Below, piece by piece: positions 7,877 to 16,004 of a stretch of DNA of 64,000 bases. Source of the stretch: JACRGC01 sp041305345 (GTDB lineage: Archaea; Micrarchaeota; Micrarchaeia; Norongarragalinales; SBBD01). The stretch spans positions 103,816 through 167,815 of the forward strand of contig JBFYLP010000001.1 in the NCBI GenBank assembly GCA_041305345.1, given 5' to 3'. The position numbers and the translations under genes were made by a program. Below the pieces are notes generated by a model. The model was not told the DNA's origin and did not search any database. It saw only the letters and a program-made list of their open reading frames with translations. Each line of letters starts with the position of its first letter. The first letter of the stretch is position 1.

Positions 7877-7965
7877 TCTCAGCGCCCCCATTTTCTCATT
7901 CATTTGGCTGTTGCGCTTAGTTGGCCTTATTAATCCCATTTCTCAGATTCATAAGACGTGAAAGA

Positions 7966-9273
7966 ATGGACCTTGGCGAGGGCATCCGGCGTGCGCTTGG
8001 CCGCATAACCGGTGCCGCAATTGTGGATGAAAAAGCCATAAAGGAGCTGGTTAGGGAGCTGCAGCGCGTGCTGATTTCCAACGATGTGAACGTGAAGCTC
8101 GTCTACGAGCTTACGAAGCGAATCGAGGAGAAGGCGATACGGGAAAAGAAGGCGGAAAACCTCAACCTCCGCGAGCACATAGTGAAGGTCGTTTACGACG
8201 AACTTGTTGCCATTCTGGGCGAGAAATACGAGCCGCAGCTAAGGAAGCAGAAAATACTCATATTGGGGCTTTTTGGCTCCGGAAAGACCACTTCAATTGC
8301 CAAACTCGCCAAATTCTACCAGGGCAAGGGGCTGAGGACGTGCGTCGTTGCAGGCGATGTGCACCGCCCGGCAGCAATCGAGCAGCTTTCGCAGCTTGCA
8401 GAGCAGGTGCACTGCGGCTTTTTTGCCGAGCGGGGGAAAAGCGCTGGCGAAATCGCCCTCGCATCCCAAAAACTTGAGGCGCAATACGACGTCCTGATAT
8501 TCGATTCTGCCGGAAGGAGCGCGTTTGATGCGGAGCTTGCAGGCGAGCTTAAAAAAATCAACCAGCTCTTCAAACCCGATGAGAAATACCTCGTGGTATC
8601 GGCGGATTTGGGGCAGGTCGCTGGGAAGCAGGCCGCCCAATTCAACGATGCAGTTGGGATAACTGGCGTCATTGTCACGAAAATGGATGGCAGCGGGAAG
8701 GGCGGCGGCGCCCTCTCCGCAGTGAAGGCAAGCAACTCGAGGGTCGCATTCGTTACCCTGGGCGAGAAGCCGGATGCATTCGAGGTGTTCGATGCTAAAA
8801 AGTTTGTTGCCCGCCTCGTTGGTTTTGCAGATTTGGATTCGCTGCTCTCGAAGGTGCAGGAGATATCCGACGAGGAGGCGATGAAGAAAGTGCTTGAGGA
8901 AGGGAAGCTCGATTATGAGACCTTCCTTGCGCAGATGCGCTCGATGAAGAAGATGGGCCCGCTAAAGCAGATCCTGCAGATGCTTGGGATGTACGACGTC
9001 CCGGAGGAGATGCTCCACCAATCCGAATCCAAGATGAAGGCATTCGAAGCTGCAGTTCTTAGCATGAGCAAGAAGGAGAGGAAGGAACCCGAACTCATGA
9101 AGAACCGCTCAAGGCAGGAGAGGGTTGCCGGCGGCGCGGGGCTCAAGGTCGATGACGTTCGCGAGCTGGTTTCGAATTTCGAGAAGATGCAAAAGCTGAT
9201 GAAGGGGATGAAGGGCAACCGCGGCCTCATGAAAAGGTTCGGAAACATGCTGCCTCCAGGAATGAAACTCTAA
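7966..9273 (+). CDS. srp54: Signal recognition particle GTPase SRP54
   Basis: This is a 435-residue protein from the ATG at 7966 (MDLGEGIRRALGRI), the usual N-terminus; an upstream TTG at 7921 would add an unlikely extension. An N-domain four-helix bundle covers residues 1-90. The G domain has GLFGSGKTT near 101-109, the DSAGR motif near 180 and TKMDGSGKGG near 237. The methionine-rich M domain from about 300 ends with MKGNRGLMKRFGNMLPPGMKL-type sequence, which binds SRP RNA and signal peptides. SRP54 brings ribosomes making membrane and secreted proteins to FtsY and SecYEG. The DSAGR variant has Ser where most have Thr. The SRP RNA gene was not found here. Confidence 0.97.
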   Translation: MDLGEGIRRALGRITGAAIVDEKAIKELVRELQRVLISNDVNVKLVYELTKRIEEKAIREKKAENLNLREHIVKVVYDELVAILGEKYEPQLRKQKILILGLFGSGKTTSIAKLAKFYQGKGLRTCVVAGDVHRPAAIEQLSQLAEQVHCGFFAERGKSAGEIALASQKLEAQYDVLIFDSAGRSAFDAELAGELKKINQLFKPDEKYLVVSADLGQVAGKQAAQFNDAVGITGVIVTKMDGSGKGGGALSAVKASNSRVAFVTLGEKPDAFEVFDAKKFVARLVGFADLDSLLSKVQEISDEEAMKKVLEEGKLDYETFLAQMRSMKKMGPLKQILQMLGMYDVPEEMLHQSESKMKAFEAAVLSMSKKERKEPELMKNRSRQERVAGGAGLKVDDVRELVSNFEKMQKLMKGMKGNRGLMKRFGNMLPPGMKL

Positions 9274-9318
9274 GGGCCGTTTCACGGGACCCAAAGCGCC
9301 TTGGAAATAACTGATTTT

Positions 9319-9456
9319 CTAAAAGCTGAAATTCCCAATTAGGTAGAATGCAAGCAGCACGAGGATCGCAAAATCAACCAGTGCCGGAAGCTTCACAGTC
9401 GTCCTTGCCATCATATACCCGATGAACAAGGCCATCGGCAGCGCCCAAGGATCCAT
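9319..9456 (-). CDS. Small single-helix membrane protein (45 residues)
   Basis: This is a short minus-strand reading frame from ATG (9456) to TAG (9319). It begins MDPWALPMALFIGYMM, has a basic spacer ARTTVKLPAL, then a second hydrophobic stretch ending AFYLIGNFSF. A TATA-like element sits about 20-25 bp upstream on the minus strand, suggesting a leaderless transcript. It is too short for homology by eye. A gene is plausible because the frame is open, hydrophobic in the right places and promoter-linked, but chance cannot be excluded. Confidence 0.4.
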   Translation of the reverse strand: MDPWALPMALFIGYMMARTTVKLPALVDFAILVLLAFYLIGNFSF

Positions 9457-9470
9457 GGTATATTTAGGCG

Positions 9471-9545
9471 CCGGCGGTTTTAATTTTTATGCCTAGGCGT
9501 GACCTACTGATTGGCGCCATTCGCCACCGGCGGTTTTTTTTATGC
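9471..9545. repeat. Direct repeat CCGGCGG-T-rich-ATGC, two copies
   Basis: Two copies of CCGGCGG followed by a T-rich run and ATGC lie at 9471-9492 and 9527-9545, 56 bp apart. The second is preceded by a small hairpin GGCG/CGCC. GC-rich segments followed by T8 look like terminators, but there is no gene ending just upstream on the plus strand other than srp54, 250 bp away. The remainder of 9546-9692 shows only A/T-rich promoter-like sequence before leuS. Confidence 0.4.
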
Positions 9546-9692
9546 TTGGCCCGCCCAAAAGAAAGCAAGCGGAGCTTCACAAGTATTTGAAATGCACTTA
9601 GCGCTTTCAAAACACGCTTCATCAAAGCAGCCTAAACGTACCTAATTAAAACCCTGTTTTTTCAATCTAATGCACCAATACTTGTGATTTTG

Positions 9693-12584
9693 ATGGCACT
9701 TGATTTCAGGGCAACCGAGCGCAAATGGCAAGAGGAGTGGCAGAAGGTGAGGCTGTTCGAGGCGGAAGTAGATGAACGAAGGCCCAAATTCCTAATCACC
9801 TTCCCCTATCCCTACCTCAACGGGAGCATGCATATAGGGCACAGCTACTCCTTCTTTCGGACGGATGCATATGCGCGCTACAAGCGGATGAAGGGCTTCA
9901 ACGTGCTCTTCCCCCAGGGCTTCCACGCAACAGGGGAACCCATAATGGGCACTGTCGAAAGGCTTAGGAACAAAGACCGGGCGCAGATAGATAATTTCAG
10001 GAAGGCGGGCGCATCGGATGAGGACATTGCAAATTTCGCCAAGGGCCCCGAATACGTTGCAAAATTCTGGATGCAGCGGTGGATCGAGGACCTTAAGGCA
10101 GCTGGCGCATCAATCGATTGGAGGAGGAAGTTCATCACAACCGACCTCACGCCAACTTACTCACGCTTCATCGAATGGCAGTACAATACGCTTCGGAAGA
10201 AGGGATATGTTGTGCAGGGCACGCATCCGGTGATCTATTGCCCTTACGACAAATCGCCAACTGGAGACCACGACCGCTACAAGGGCGAGGGCGAATCGCC
10301 CGTCGAATATGCAATCCTCAAATTCGAATTGCAAGGTGAAGGCCTCTTCCTGCCTTGCGCGACGCTTCGGCCCGAAACACTTTACGGGGTCACGAACATC
10401 TGGCTCAACCCCGATGCAAAATACGTGAAGGCTACTATCGATGGCGAGGCGTGGCTGCTTTCGGAGAGCGCAGCAATCAAGCTAGCAGACCAGCAGCACG
10501 ATGTGAAGGTCATATCTGAAATTCCCGGAAGGGAACTCATCGGCAGGAACTGCACCAACCGGATCTTGGGGGCAAGGCAAATTCCAATCTACCCCGCATC
10601 GTTCGTCCTGCCAAATCACGCAACCGGAGTTGTGATGAGCGTGCCGGGCCACGCACCATACGACTTCATCGCCCTAACGGATTTGAAGAAGGACGAGAAG
10701 CAGATCCTGGAATACAAACTCAACCGTGGGCAGCTTGAAGGGCTGGAGCCCCTATCCATAATCTCCCTTGAAGGTTACGGCGAATTCCCGGCAGCGGAGG
10801 AATGCAAAAAAAGGGGGATAGGCTCCCAATCCGACCTGGAAAAGCTCGAGGCCGCAACAGCCGAAATCTACCGCAAAGAGTTCCACACGGGCGTTTTGAA
10901 GCAGCAATTTGGAAAATTTGCCGGAATGAAGGTGATGGATGCAAAGCAGCCCCTTGGCGAATACTTCAAGACGCAGAACATCTCATCTAGCATATGGGAA
11001 ATGACCGGCGAGGTCGTATGCAGGTGCATGACCCCTTGCCACGTCAAAATATTGGAGAACCAGTGGTTCTTGAAATTCTCCGATGCAAAATGGAAGGATG
11101 CGGTTAAAAGCCATCTAAAGACGATGAAGATTTTCCCTAAGGATGCGCGGCTCCAGATGGAAAACACGATCGACTGGCTGCTAAACAAGGCGTGCACCCG
11201 GAAGGGCGGGCTTGGCACGCATCTCCCCTGGGATCCGGAATGGAAGGTCGAGACGCTTTCCGACAGCACAATCTACATGGCATATTATACCATCTCGAAA
11301 TTCATCAACGAGAATGCCCTAACTCCCGAACAGCTGCCAGATGAATTGCTAGATTTCATTTTCCTAAACCAGGGCTTTGCGGAGCAATTGGTGAAGGAAT
11401 ACCACATCAAGATGGAGCTGCTTTCCGAGATGAAAAAGGAATTCGAATACTTCTACCCGGTCGACTTGCGGAATTCTGGCAAGGATCTTTTGCAAAACCA
11501 CCTCCTCTTCTTCCTCTTCCACCATGCGGCAATATTTGGGAGCCAACACCAGCCAAGGGGCATTTCCGTAAACGGGTACGTCACCGTCGAGGGAGAAAAG
11601 ATGAGCAAAAGCAAGGGGAATTTCCTTCCGGTTAGGCAATTGCTCGAACAGCACGGCGCGGACCTTGTGCGCATCAACATCTGCGCAGCAGGAGAAAATC
11701 TCGATGACGCCGACTGGCGCACCGAGACGCTACGGACATATGCGAAGCTGCTGGAGTTCCTGGATGATTCGGCCAATTCGCTTCTTTCATCGCAGTACGG
11801 TGGCGCCTTGTTCCAAAGGTCAGAAAAGCTGCTCCAAAGCACGCTTGAGAGAAGCACCAAGCTTGCAGTCGAGGCGATGGAAGGGCTTTACTTCCGCACT
11901 GCGGTGCACCATATCGCATTCGAGGGAATAGACGGCCTTAGGAAGTATTTGTCCCTCCGGGGGAAGGATGCAAATCCAGAACTCGTGAAAGCGTCTTTGG
12001 AGAAAATCGTGCTTCTCCTATGCCCCTTCACGCCCCATTTCTCCGAGGAAATCTGGCACAGGCTCGGCAACGTCTCATTCTGCTCCATTTCCCCATATCC
12101 TATTGCAGATGAATCAAAGATCAGCGAAGTGCTTGAAGAGGAGGAGCATTACCTTGGAGTGCTCCAATCAGACCTGCAAAAGATCATAGGGCTTAAGGGC
12201 AAGCCGAGGGAAATACGCATTTTTGTTGCCGAGGAGTGGAAGCGCTCTCTCCTAAAACTTGCGCTCCTATCAGCTGCAGGCGAAAAAAGGCTCGATCTTC
12301 CGGTGCTAATCAAGCAGGCGATTTCGGACCCCGCCTATAAGCCCCATGCAAATGAAATCCCCAAATTCCTGCAGGCGCTTGGGAAGACGATAAACCACTA
12401 CAAGGAAGGCCAGCTTCCCCAATTCGATGAGTTCTCCCTTCTCCTCGAAAGTGCAATAATGCTTGGCAAGAAATTCGAATGTGGCTTTGAGATCCTATCC
12501 GCTGAGAACGCGCAAGGCAAGGATCCGGAAAACAAGGCCGCAAGGGCGCTGCCATTCAAGCCGGCAATATACCTTCTCAAGTAG
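9693..12584 (+). CDS. leuS: Leucyl-tRNA synthetase, archaeal type
   Basis: This is a 963-residue class I synthetase from the ATG at 9693 (MALDFRATERKWQEEW). The HIGH motif is MHIGH near residue 45 (in NGSMHIGHSYSF), and KMSKS is EKMSKSKGN near 633. Between them lies a large CP1 editing domain, with TLRPETLYGVTNIW and HATGVVMSVPGHAPYD segments. The C-terminal anticodon-binding and archaeal extension domains end near KPAIYLLK. The enzyme charges tRNA-Leu and edits mischarged norvaline or isoleucine. It is monocistronic: about 400 bp precede it, and a strong inverted repeat follows the stop. Confidence 0.97.
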   Translation: MALDFRATERKWQEEWQKVRLFEAEVDERRPKFLITFPYPYLNGSMHIGHSYSFFRTDAYARYKRMKGFNVLFPQGFHATGEPIMGTVERLRNKDRAQIDNFRKAGASDEDIANFAKGPEYVAKFWMQRWIEDLKAAGASIDWRRKFITTDLTPTYSRFIEWQYNTLRKKGYVVQGTHPVIYCPYDKSPTGDHDRYKGEGESPVEYAILKFELQGEGLFLPCATLRPETLYGVTNIWLNPDAKYVKATIDGEAWLLSESAAIKLADQQHDVKVISEIPGRELIGRNCTNRILGARQIPIYPASFVLPNHATGVVMSVPGHAPYDFIALTDLKKDEKQILEYKLNRGQLEGLEPLSIISLEGYGEFPAAEECKKRGIGSQSDLEKLEAATAEIYRKEFHTGVLKQQFGKFAGMKVMDAKQPLGEYFKTQNISSSIWEMTGEVVCRCMTPCHVKILENQWFLKFSDAKWKDAVKSHLKTMKIFPKDARLQMENTIDWLLNKACTRKGGLGTHLPWDPEWKVETLSDSTIYMAYYTISKFINENALTPEQLPDELLDFIFLNQGFAEQLVKEYHIKMELLSEMKKEFEYFYPVDLRNSGKDLLQNHLLFFLFHHAAIFGSQHQPRGISVNGYVTVEGEKMSKSKGNFLPVRQLLEQHGADLVRINICAAGENLDDADWRTETLRTYAKLLEFLDDSANSLLSSQYGGALFQRSEKLLQSTLERSTKLAVEAMEGLYFRTAVHHIAFEGIDGLRKYLSLRGKDANPELVKASLEKIVLLLCPFTPHFSEEIWHRLGNVSFCSISPYPIADESKISEVLEEEEHYLGVLQSDLQKIIGLKGKPREIRIFVAEEWKRSLLKLALLSAAGEKRLDLPVLIKQAISDPAYKPHANEIPKFLQALGKTINHYKEGQLPQFDEFSLLLESAIMLGKKFECGFEILSAENAQGKDPENKAARALPFKPAIYLLK

Positions 12585-12587
12585 GTT

Positions 12588-12629
12588 GGGTTTTAAAGCG
12601 ATCTCAACTATTTTTACCGCTTTAAACCC
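12588..12629. terminator. Long inverted repeat just after leuS
   Basis: GGGTTTTAAAGCG (12588-12600) can pair with CGCTTTAAACCC (12618-12629), giving 12 bp with one bulged T and a 17-base loop. It begins four bases after the leuS stop. No long T-run follows, so it may be an mRNA 3'-end stabiliser or a processing signal rather than a classic terminator. Confidence 0.4.
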
Positions 12630-12932
12630 CCATCGTGCATCGACCTTCCTTTGGGCAATTATCGCTTGTTGCACGTGCTGCGCTTATATAGGCTATTTAA
12701 GGAAGACGTTTTTTGGCCAATGAAACCCCCACTACTTAGTAACAAAACCGCAAAAAAGCAACCTATTTATATCCCCTCAAACAATTATTCCTACTTGGAA
12801 ATACGGAGAAGTTACGCTTTGAATATTCTTTATTGGACCAAAAACAGGTTGAATTAGGTCTTTTTTTAAAAAAGGAGGAAAAATCAGGCTGCTTTTCCAT
12901 TTTCCGGAAATTTTTAACGTGAATTTGGAATC
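12630..12932. other. Intergenic stretch with promoter-like A/T blocks, no gene seen
   Basis: This 300-bp region is A/T-rich with several TATA-like words (CTTATATAGG near 12686, CTATTTATATCC near 12765). It has an A/T-rich GGAGG-containing segment near 12870, too far from the next start to serve it. A 68-codon frame at 12651-12857 has no supporting start signal or plausible composition. I see nothing else. Confidence 0.5.
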
Positions 12933-14177
12933 ATGGCACTCCGCATCGCAATGTTAGGCTGGGAGTTCCCACCTTTTATCAGCGGAGGCCTTGGCGTTCA
13001 TTGCTTCGAACTTACAAAAGCGCTGGGAGAGAAAGGGCTGTTCATTGATTTCTATATGCCCAAATCGAACCCGGTGCCGAAATCCTCCCATCCGAACGTT
13101 CGGATCATACCCGTCGACTATTCGTCCTTCGAGGGAGAGGTTGATTTCGCCGATGCGGAGTTCGGGCCGTATTTCAAGTTCCTCAAGCTGAAGGCGGGCG
13201 AGAACACCGAAGCTGGGGAGGCCTCCACCGATGAAAGCTACGGCCTTAACTTCTTCGAGGCAGTTGGCAGGTACAATTTCCTCGTTGCGAAACTCGTGCA
13301 GCTTCGGAACAAGCGCGCAAAGTACGACGTCATACACTGCCACGACTGGATTACCGCAAAGGCCGGAATGGACGCCTCGAGGCGGATTGGCAGGCCTCTT
13401 GTCTTCACATTCCACAGCACCGAGTACGACCGTACCGCAAACCTATCCCCCTTCGATTGGATTGTTGCAATAGAGCGCGAAGTCGGCCAGAGGGCAAACC
13501 GCGTCATTGCCGTAAGCAACATGACCAAGAACCAGGTGACCTCCCGCTTCCAGATACCGGCCGAAAAGGTCACTGTCGTTTACAACGGCATTGACCTTAC
13601 GAAATTCCGCTCGCGGGTGAAAAAAGAGCACTTTGGCATCAAGGAAAAGGTCGTGCTCTTCCACGGGAGGCTTAGCATCCAGAAAGGCCCCGACTTCTTC
13701 CTCAAGGCAGCTGCAAAGGTCCTCCAGAAGGAAAGGGACGTGAAGTTCATCGTTTCGGGGAAGGGCGACATGCTCCCCCAGCTCGTCAACGAGGCGATTT
13801 CCCTTGGCATCATCGACAAGGTGATGTTCACCGGCTACATCGAGGAGGAAAAGCTTGCTTATTTGTATGCGATTGCGGATGCATATGTCCTTCCGTCGGT
13901 TTCGGAGCCCTTTGGCCTAACAGTTCTGGAAGCGATGGCAAATGGCGTTCCCGTAATCGTAAGCAAGAGCACTGGGATTTCGGAAGTCGTCAACCATTGC
14001 CTGCGCGTCGATTTCTGGGACGTGAACGAGATGGCCAATAAGATTTTGGCCGTACTGAAATACGCCGAATTGAAGGAGATGCTAGGCAACGGCGCAAGGG
14101 AGGAAGCGAAACACTTCAGCTGGCAGAAAACAGCCGAGGAGACAAAACACGTTTATGAGGCCGCATCGGGCAGATGA
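12933..14177 (+). CDS. GT4/GT5-type glycosyltransferase, glycogen-synthase-like
   Basis: This 414-residue GT-B fold protein starts MALRIAMLGWEFPPFISGGLG. The GWEFPP-x-GGLG segment is typical of glycogen synthase and related retaining transferases. Later come DVIHCHDWITAKAG, the HSTEYDR acceptor-side loop, FHGRLSIQKGPDFF and the nucleotide-sugar site SEPFGLTVLEAMANGVPV with the E-x7-E pair. It sits 5' of a GH57 amylase and another transferase, so alpha-glucan synthesis is the best reading. Donor (UDP- or ADP-glucose) cannot be told. Trehalose or cell-surface glycan synthesis remains possible. Confidence 0.85.
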   Translation: MALRIAMLGWEFPPFISGGLGVHCFELTKALGEKGLFIDFYMPKSNPVPKSSHPNVRIIPVDYSSFEGEVDFADAEFGPYFKFLKLKAGENTEAGEASTDESYGLNFFEAVGRYNFLVAKLVQLRNKRAKYDVIHCHDWITAKAGMDASRRIGRPLVFTFHSTEYDRTANLSPFDWIVAIEREVGQRANRVIAVSNMTKNQVTSRFQIPAEKVTVVYNGIDLTKFRSRVKKEHFGIKEKVVLFHGRLSIQKGPDFFLKAAAKVLQKERDVKFIVSGKGDMLPQLVNEAISLGIIDKVMFTGYIEEEKLAYLYAIADAYVLPSVSEPFGLTVLEAMANGVPVIVSKSTGISEVVNHCLRVDFWDVNEMANKILAVLKYAELKEMLGNGAREEAKHFSWQKTAEETKHVYEAASGR

Positions 14178-14238
14178 AAATAGAAAAAAATGATTCCGAG
14201 GAAAAAATTCAGCTGAAAGGTGGGGGCCCGTCCGGAAA

Positions 14239-14655
14239 ATGCCATATCCCCCCTTAAGAAAAAAGGTAGATGTTTTGAGGAAAAACCAAAGGGCAAGACA
14301 GGGTGAAGTAGCAAGGGAAGTTGGCGCCATTTCCCAAAACCTCGACCTCGAGGGCTTCCTCTCCCCTACTTCTGAAAAGAAAAGCTTCCACCTCCTGCTC
14401 TCGATCCTCCTTGGTATCTCGTTCCTCTTGATCTATTCGGCAGCGCAGATGGAAAACATCGCACTTTACTGGATTTCCTTCTCCAGCTTCATCCTCCTAA
14501 GCTTCCCCGCATTCCTCCTCTGGCAGGGATACGGCATCCAAGCCCTCTCAAACGAGGGAATCCCCTTCGCCGTTTTTTCGGTCCTTCTTGAAACGATCTG
14601 GCTTTACCTTCTCGCGTGCGCTTTCGCATTGATGCTAAAAAAAGGTGCAAGATAA
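14239..14655 (+). CDS. Hypothetical membrane protein in the glucan cluster
   Basis: This is a 138-residue protein with a basic N-terminus (RKKVDVLRKNQRARQGE) and three hydrophobic segments: residues about 50-67 (LLLSILLGISFLLIYS), 73-93 and 108-133 (VFSVLLETIWLYLLACAFALML). Its TAA overlaps the ATG of the GH57 gene as TAATG, so the two are translationally coupled. I do not recognise a family. It may anchor or regulate the glucan enzymes at the membrane; this is inference from coupling only. Confidence 0.75.
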   Translation: MPYPPLRKKVDVLRKNQRARQGEVAREVGAISQNLDLEGFLSPTSEKKSFHLLLSILLGISFLLIYSAAQMENIALYWISFSSFILLSFPAFLLWQGYGIQALSNEGIPFAVFSVLLETIWLYLLACAFALMLKKGAR

Positions 14656-15998
14656 TGGCCTCAATTTGCATGTATTTCCACATCCACCAGCCGATCCGGC
14701 TAAACAAGTATTCTCTATTCCATTCCCCCGGGCAAGACCTCCAGGCCCTTTATTTCAACGACCATATGAACCACCACTATTTTGAGAAGGCGAAGCACAA
14801 GTGCTACGACCCGACAAACAGGCTTCTCCTGCGCCTTATCGAGGAAAATTTCGGCAGGTTCAGTTTCAGCTACAGCGTGACTGGAACGTTCATCGAGCAG
14901 GCCCGAAAATTCAAGGCGGGAAGGGATGTTGTCGAATCCCTCCAGCAGCTCTCCTCGACCAACAGGGTCGAATTCATCGACGAGACATACTACCATTCCC
15001 TTGCGAGCCTGTATGCCAACCTTGACGATTTCGAGGAGCAGGTGCAGATGCATAACGGCCTCATACGCGACACGTTTGGCCAGTCGCCTAGGGTCTTTAG
15101 GAATACTGAAGTCATCTATAGCAACCGCATTGCTTCCGCAGTCGAGTCCCTAGGCTACCGGGGCATCCTAACCGAAGGGATCGACTGGGTGCTTGGCTGG
15201 CGCTCCCCAAATCACGTCTATCGGAATCTCAACGGAAAGCTCAAAGTGCTCCTTCGGAATTACAAGCTAAGCGACGACATAGGCTATAGGTTCTCCGCAA
15301 GATGGTGGCCCGAATGGCCCCTCACTGCGGACAAATATGCATCGTGGCTATCAGCTGCAGATGGGGAAACCATAAACATCTTCATGGATTATGAGACCTT
15401 CGGGGAACACCACTGGCACGATTCTGGAATATTGGAATTCCTCCGGCACCTGCCTTCCGAGGCGCTAAGGCACCCAAATCTCTCATTCAAGACGTGTTCC
15501 GAAACCCTCGATGCCTACGAACCGGTTGGGGAAATTGACGTTCCATACAACCTTTCGTGGGCCGATATGGAAAGGGATGTTTCCGCGTGGCTTGGCAATT
15601 CGATCCAGCACGCCTGCTTTAGGCAGCTTGAAGCGCTTTCCCCAAAAGTCAAGCGCATAGGCGACCCAAGCCTCCTCCACACCTACCGCCTCCTCCAGAC
15701 ATCGGACCATCTTTATTATCTGTGCACGAAGAGCTGGGCTGATGGGGACGTGCACAAGCACTTCTCGCCCTACAAGGAGAATACGCCCTACGATAATTTC
15801 ATCAACTATATGAACATCCTGCAGGACTTCCGAATGCAGGTGGATAAAAGGCTCGAGGAAATCGAGAACGAGCGCGTCCGCAAGTTCGCAGCTGAAAGGA
15901 TGATATCCACGAGGGCTGCATTCGATGGGGAACAGAACTCAAATGGGGAAGGGGGCGATTTGCAAATTGCCTTTGAAAAAAATGCGACAGGGGTCTGA
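14655..15998 (+). CDS. GH57 family alpha-amylase/glucanotransferase
   Basis: This is a 447-residue protein from the ATG at 14655 (MASICMYFHIHQPIRL). GH57 landmarks are HIHQP at residues 9-13, the nucleophile glutamate in ILTEGIDWV near 174 and the acid/base aspartate in FMDYETFGEHHWH near 245. The (beta/alpha)7 barrel is followed by a helical C-terminal domain. No signal peptide is present, so it acts in the cytoplasm on stored glucan. Its start overlaps the membrane-protein stop, and the next glycosyltransferase starts 7 bp after it. Amylase, 4-alpha-glucanotransferase and branching activity are all found in GH57; which applies is not clear. Confidence 0.9.
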   Translation: MASICMYFHIHQPIRLNKYSLFHSPGQDLQALYFNDHMNHHYFEKAKHKCYDPTNRLLLRLIEENFGRFSFSYSVTGTFIEQARKFKAGRDVVESLQQLSSTNRVEFIDETYYHSLASLYANLDDFEEQVQMHNGLIRDTFGQSPRVFRNTEVIYSNRIASAVESLGYRGILTEGIDWVLGWRSPNHVYRNLNGKLKVLLRNYKLSDDIGYRFSARWWPEWPLTADKYASWLSAADGETINIFMDYETFGEHHWHDSGILEFLRHLPSEALRHPNLSFKTCSETLDAYEPVGEIDVPYNLSWADMERDVSAWLGNSIQHACFRQLEALSPKVKRIGDPSLLHTYRLLQTSDHLYYLCTKSWADGDVHKHFSPYKENTPYDNFINYMNILQDFRMQVDKRLEEIENERVRKFAAERMISTRAAFDGEQNSNGEGGDLQIAFEKNATGV

Positions 15999-16004
15999 TG
16001 AGAT

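Larger units (their letters stand above)
7621..7890 (+). tRNA. tRNA-Glu(UUC) gene interrupted by two introns
   Basis: I reconstruct three exons: 7621-7658 (positions 1-37), 7782-7802 (38-59) and 7877-7890 (60-73). The acceptor stem GGGGGCG pairs perfectly with CGCCCCC at 7883-7889, then discriminator A. U8 and a D-arm with loop AACCTGGTA follow; that D-loop is identical to that of the tRNA-Trp in this window. The anticodon stem is CTTTC (7648-7652) with GAAAG (7783-7787), and the loop reads TT-TTC-AA. The variable region has four bases, as in tRNA-Glu lacking position 47. The T-stem TTGGG (7792-7796) pairs with CTCAG (7878-7882) using two G-U pairs, and the T-loop becomes TTCAAAT. The mature length is 73 nt; CCA is not encoded. 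A T-rich run follows. The anticodon assignment depends on the splice sites. Confidence 0.8.

Noticed and set aside
7621..7890. SRP RNA or RNase P RNA upstream of srp54
   Set aside because: The ends pair as in SRP RNA, but the conserved helix 8 GGAA/AGCAG segment is missing, and so are the RNase P core motifs. The tRNA reconstruction explains every paired segment instead.
12651..12857. 68-residue frame after leuS
   Set aside because: No ribosome binding site, composition unlike neighbours, and A/T-rich regulatory-looking DNA; treated as chance.
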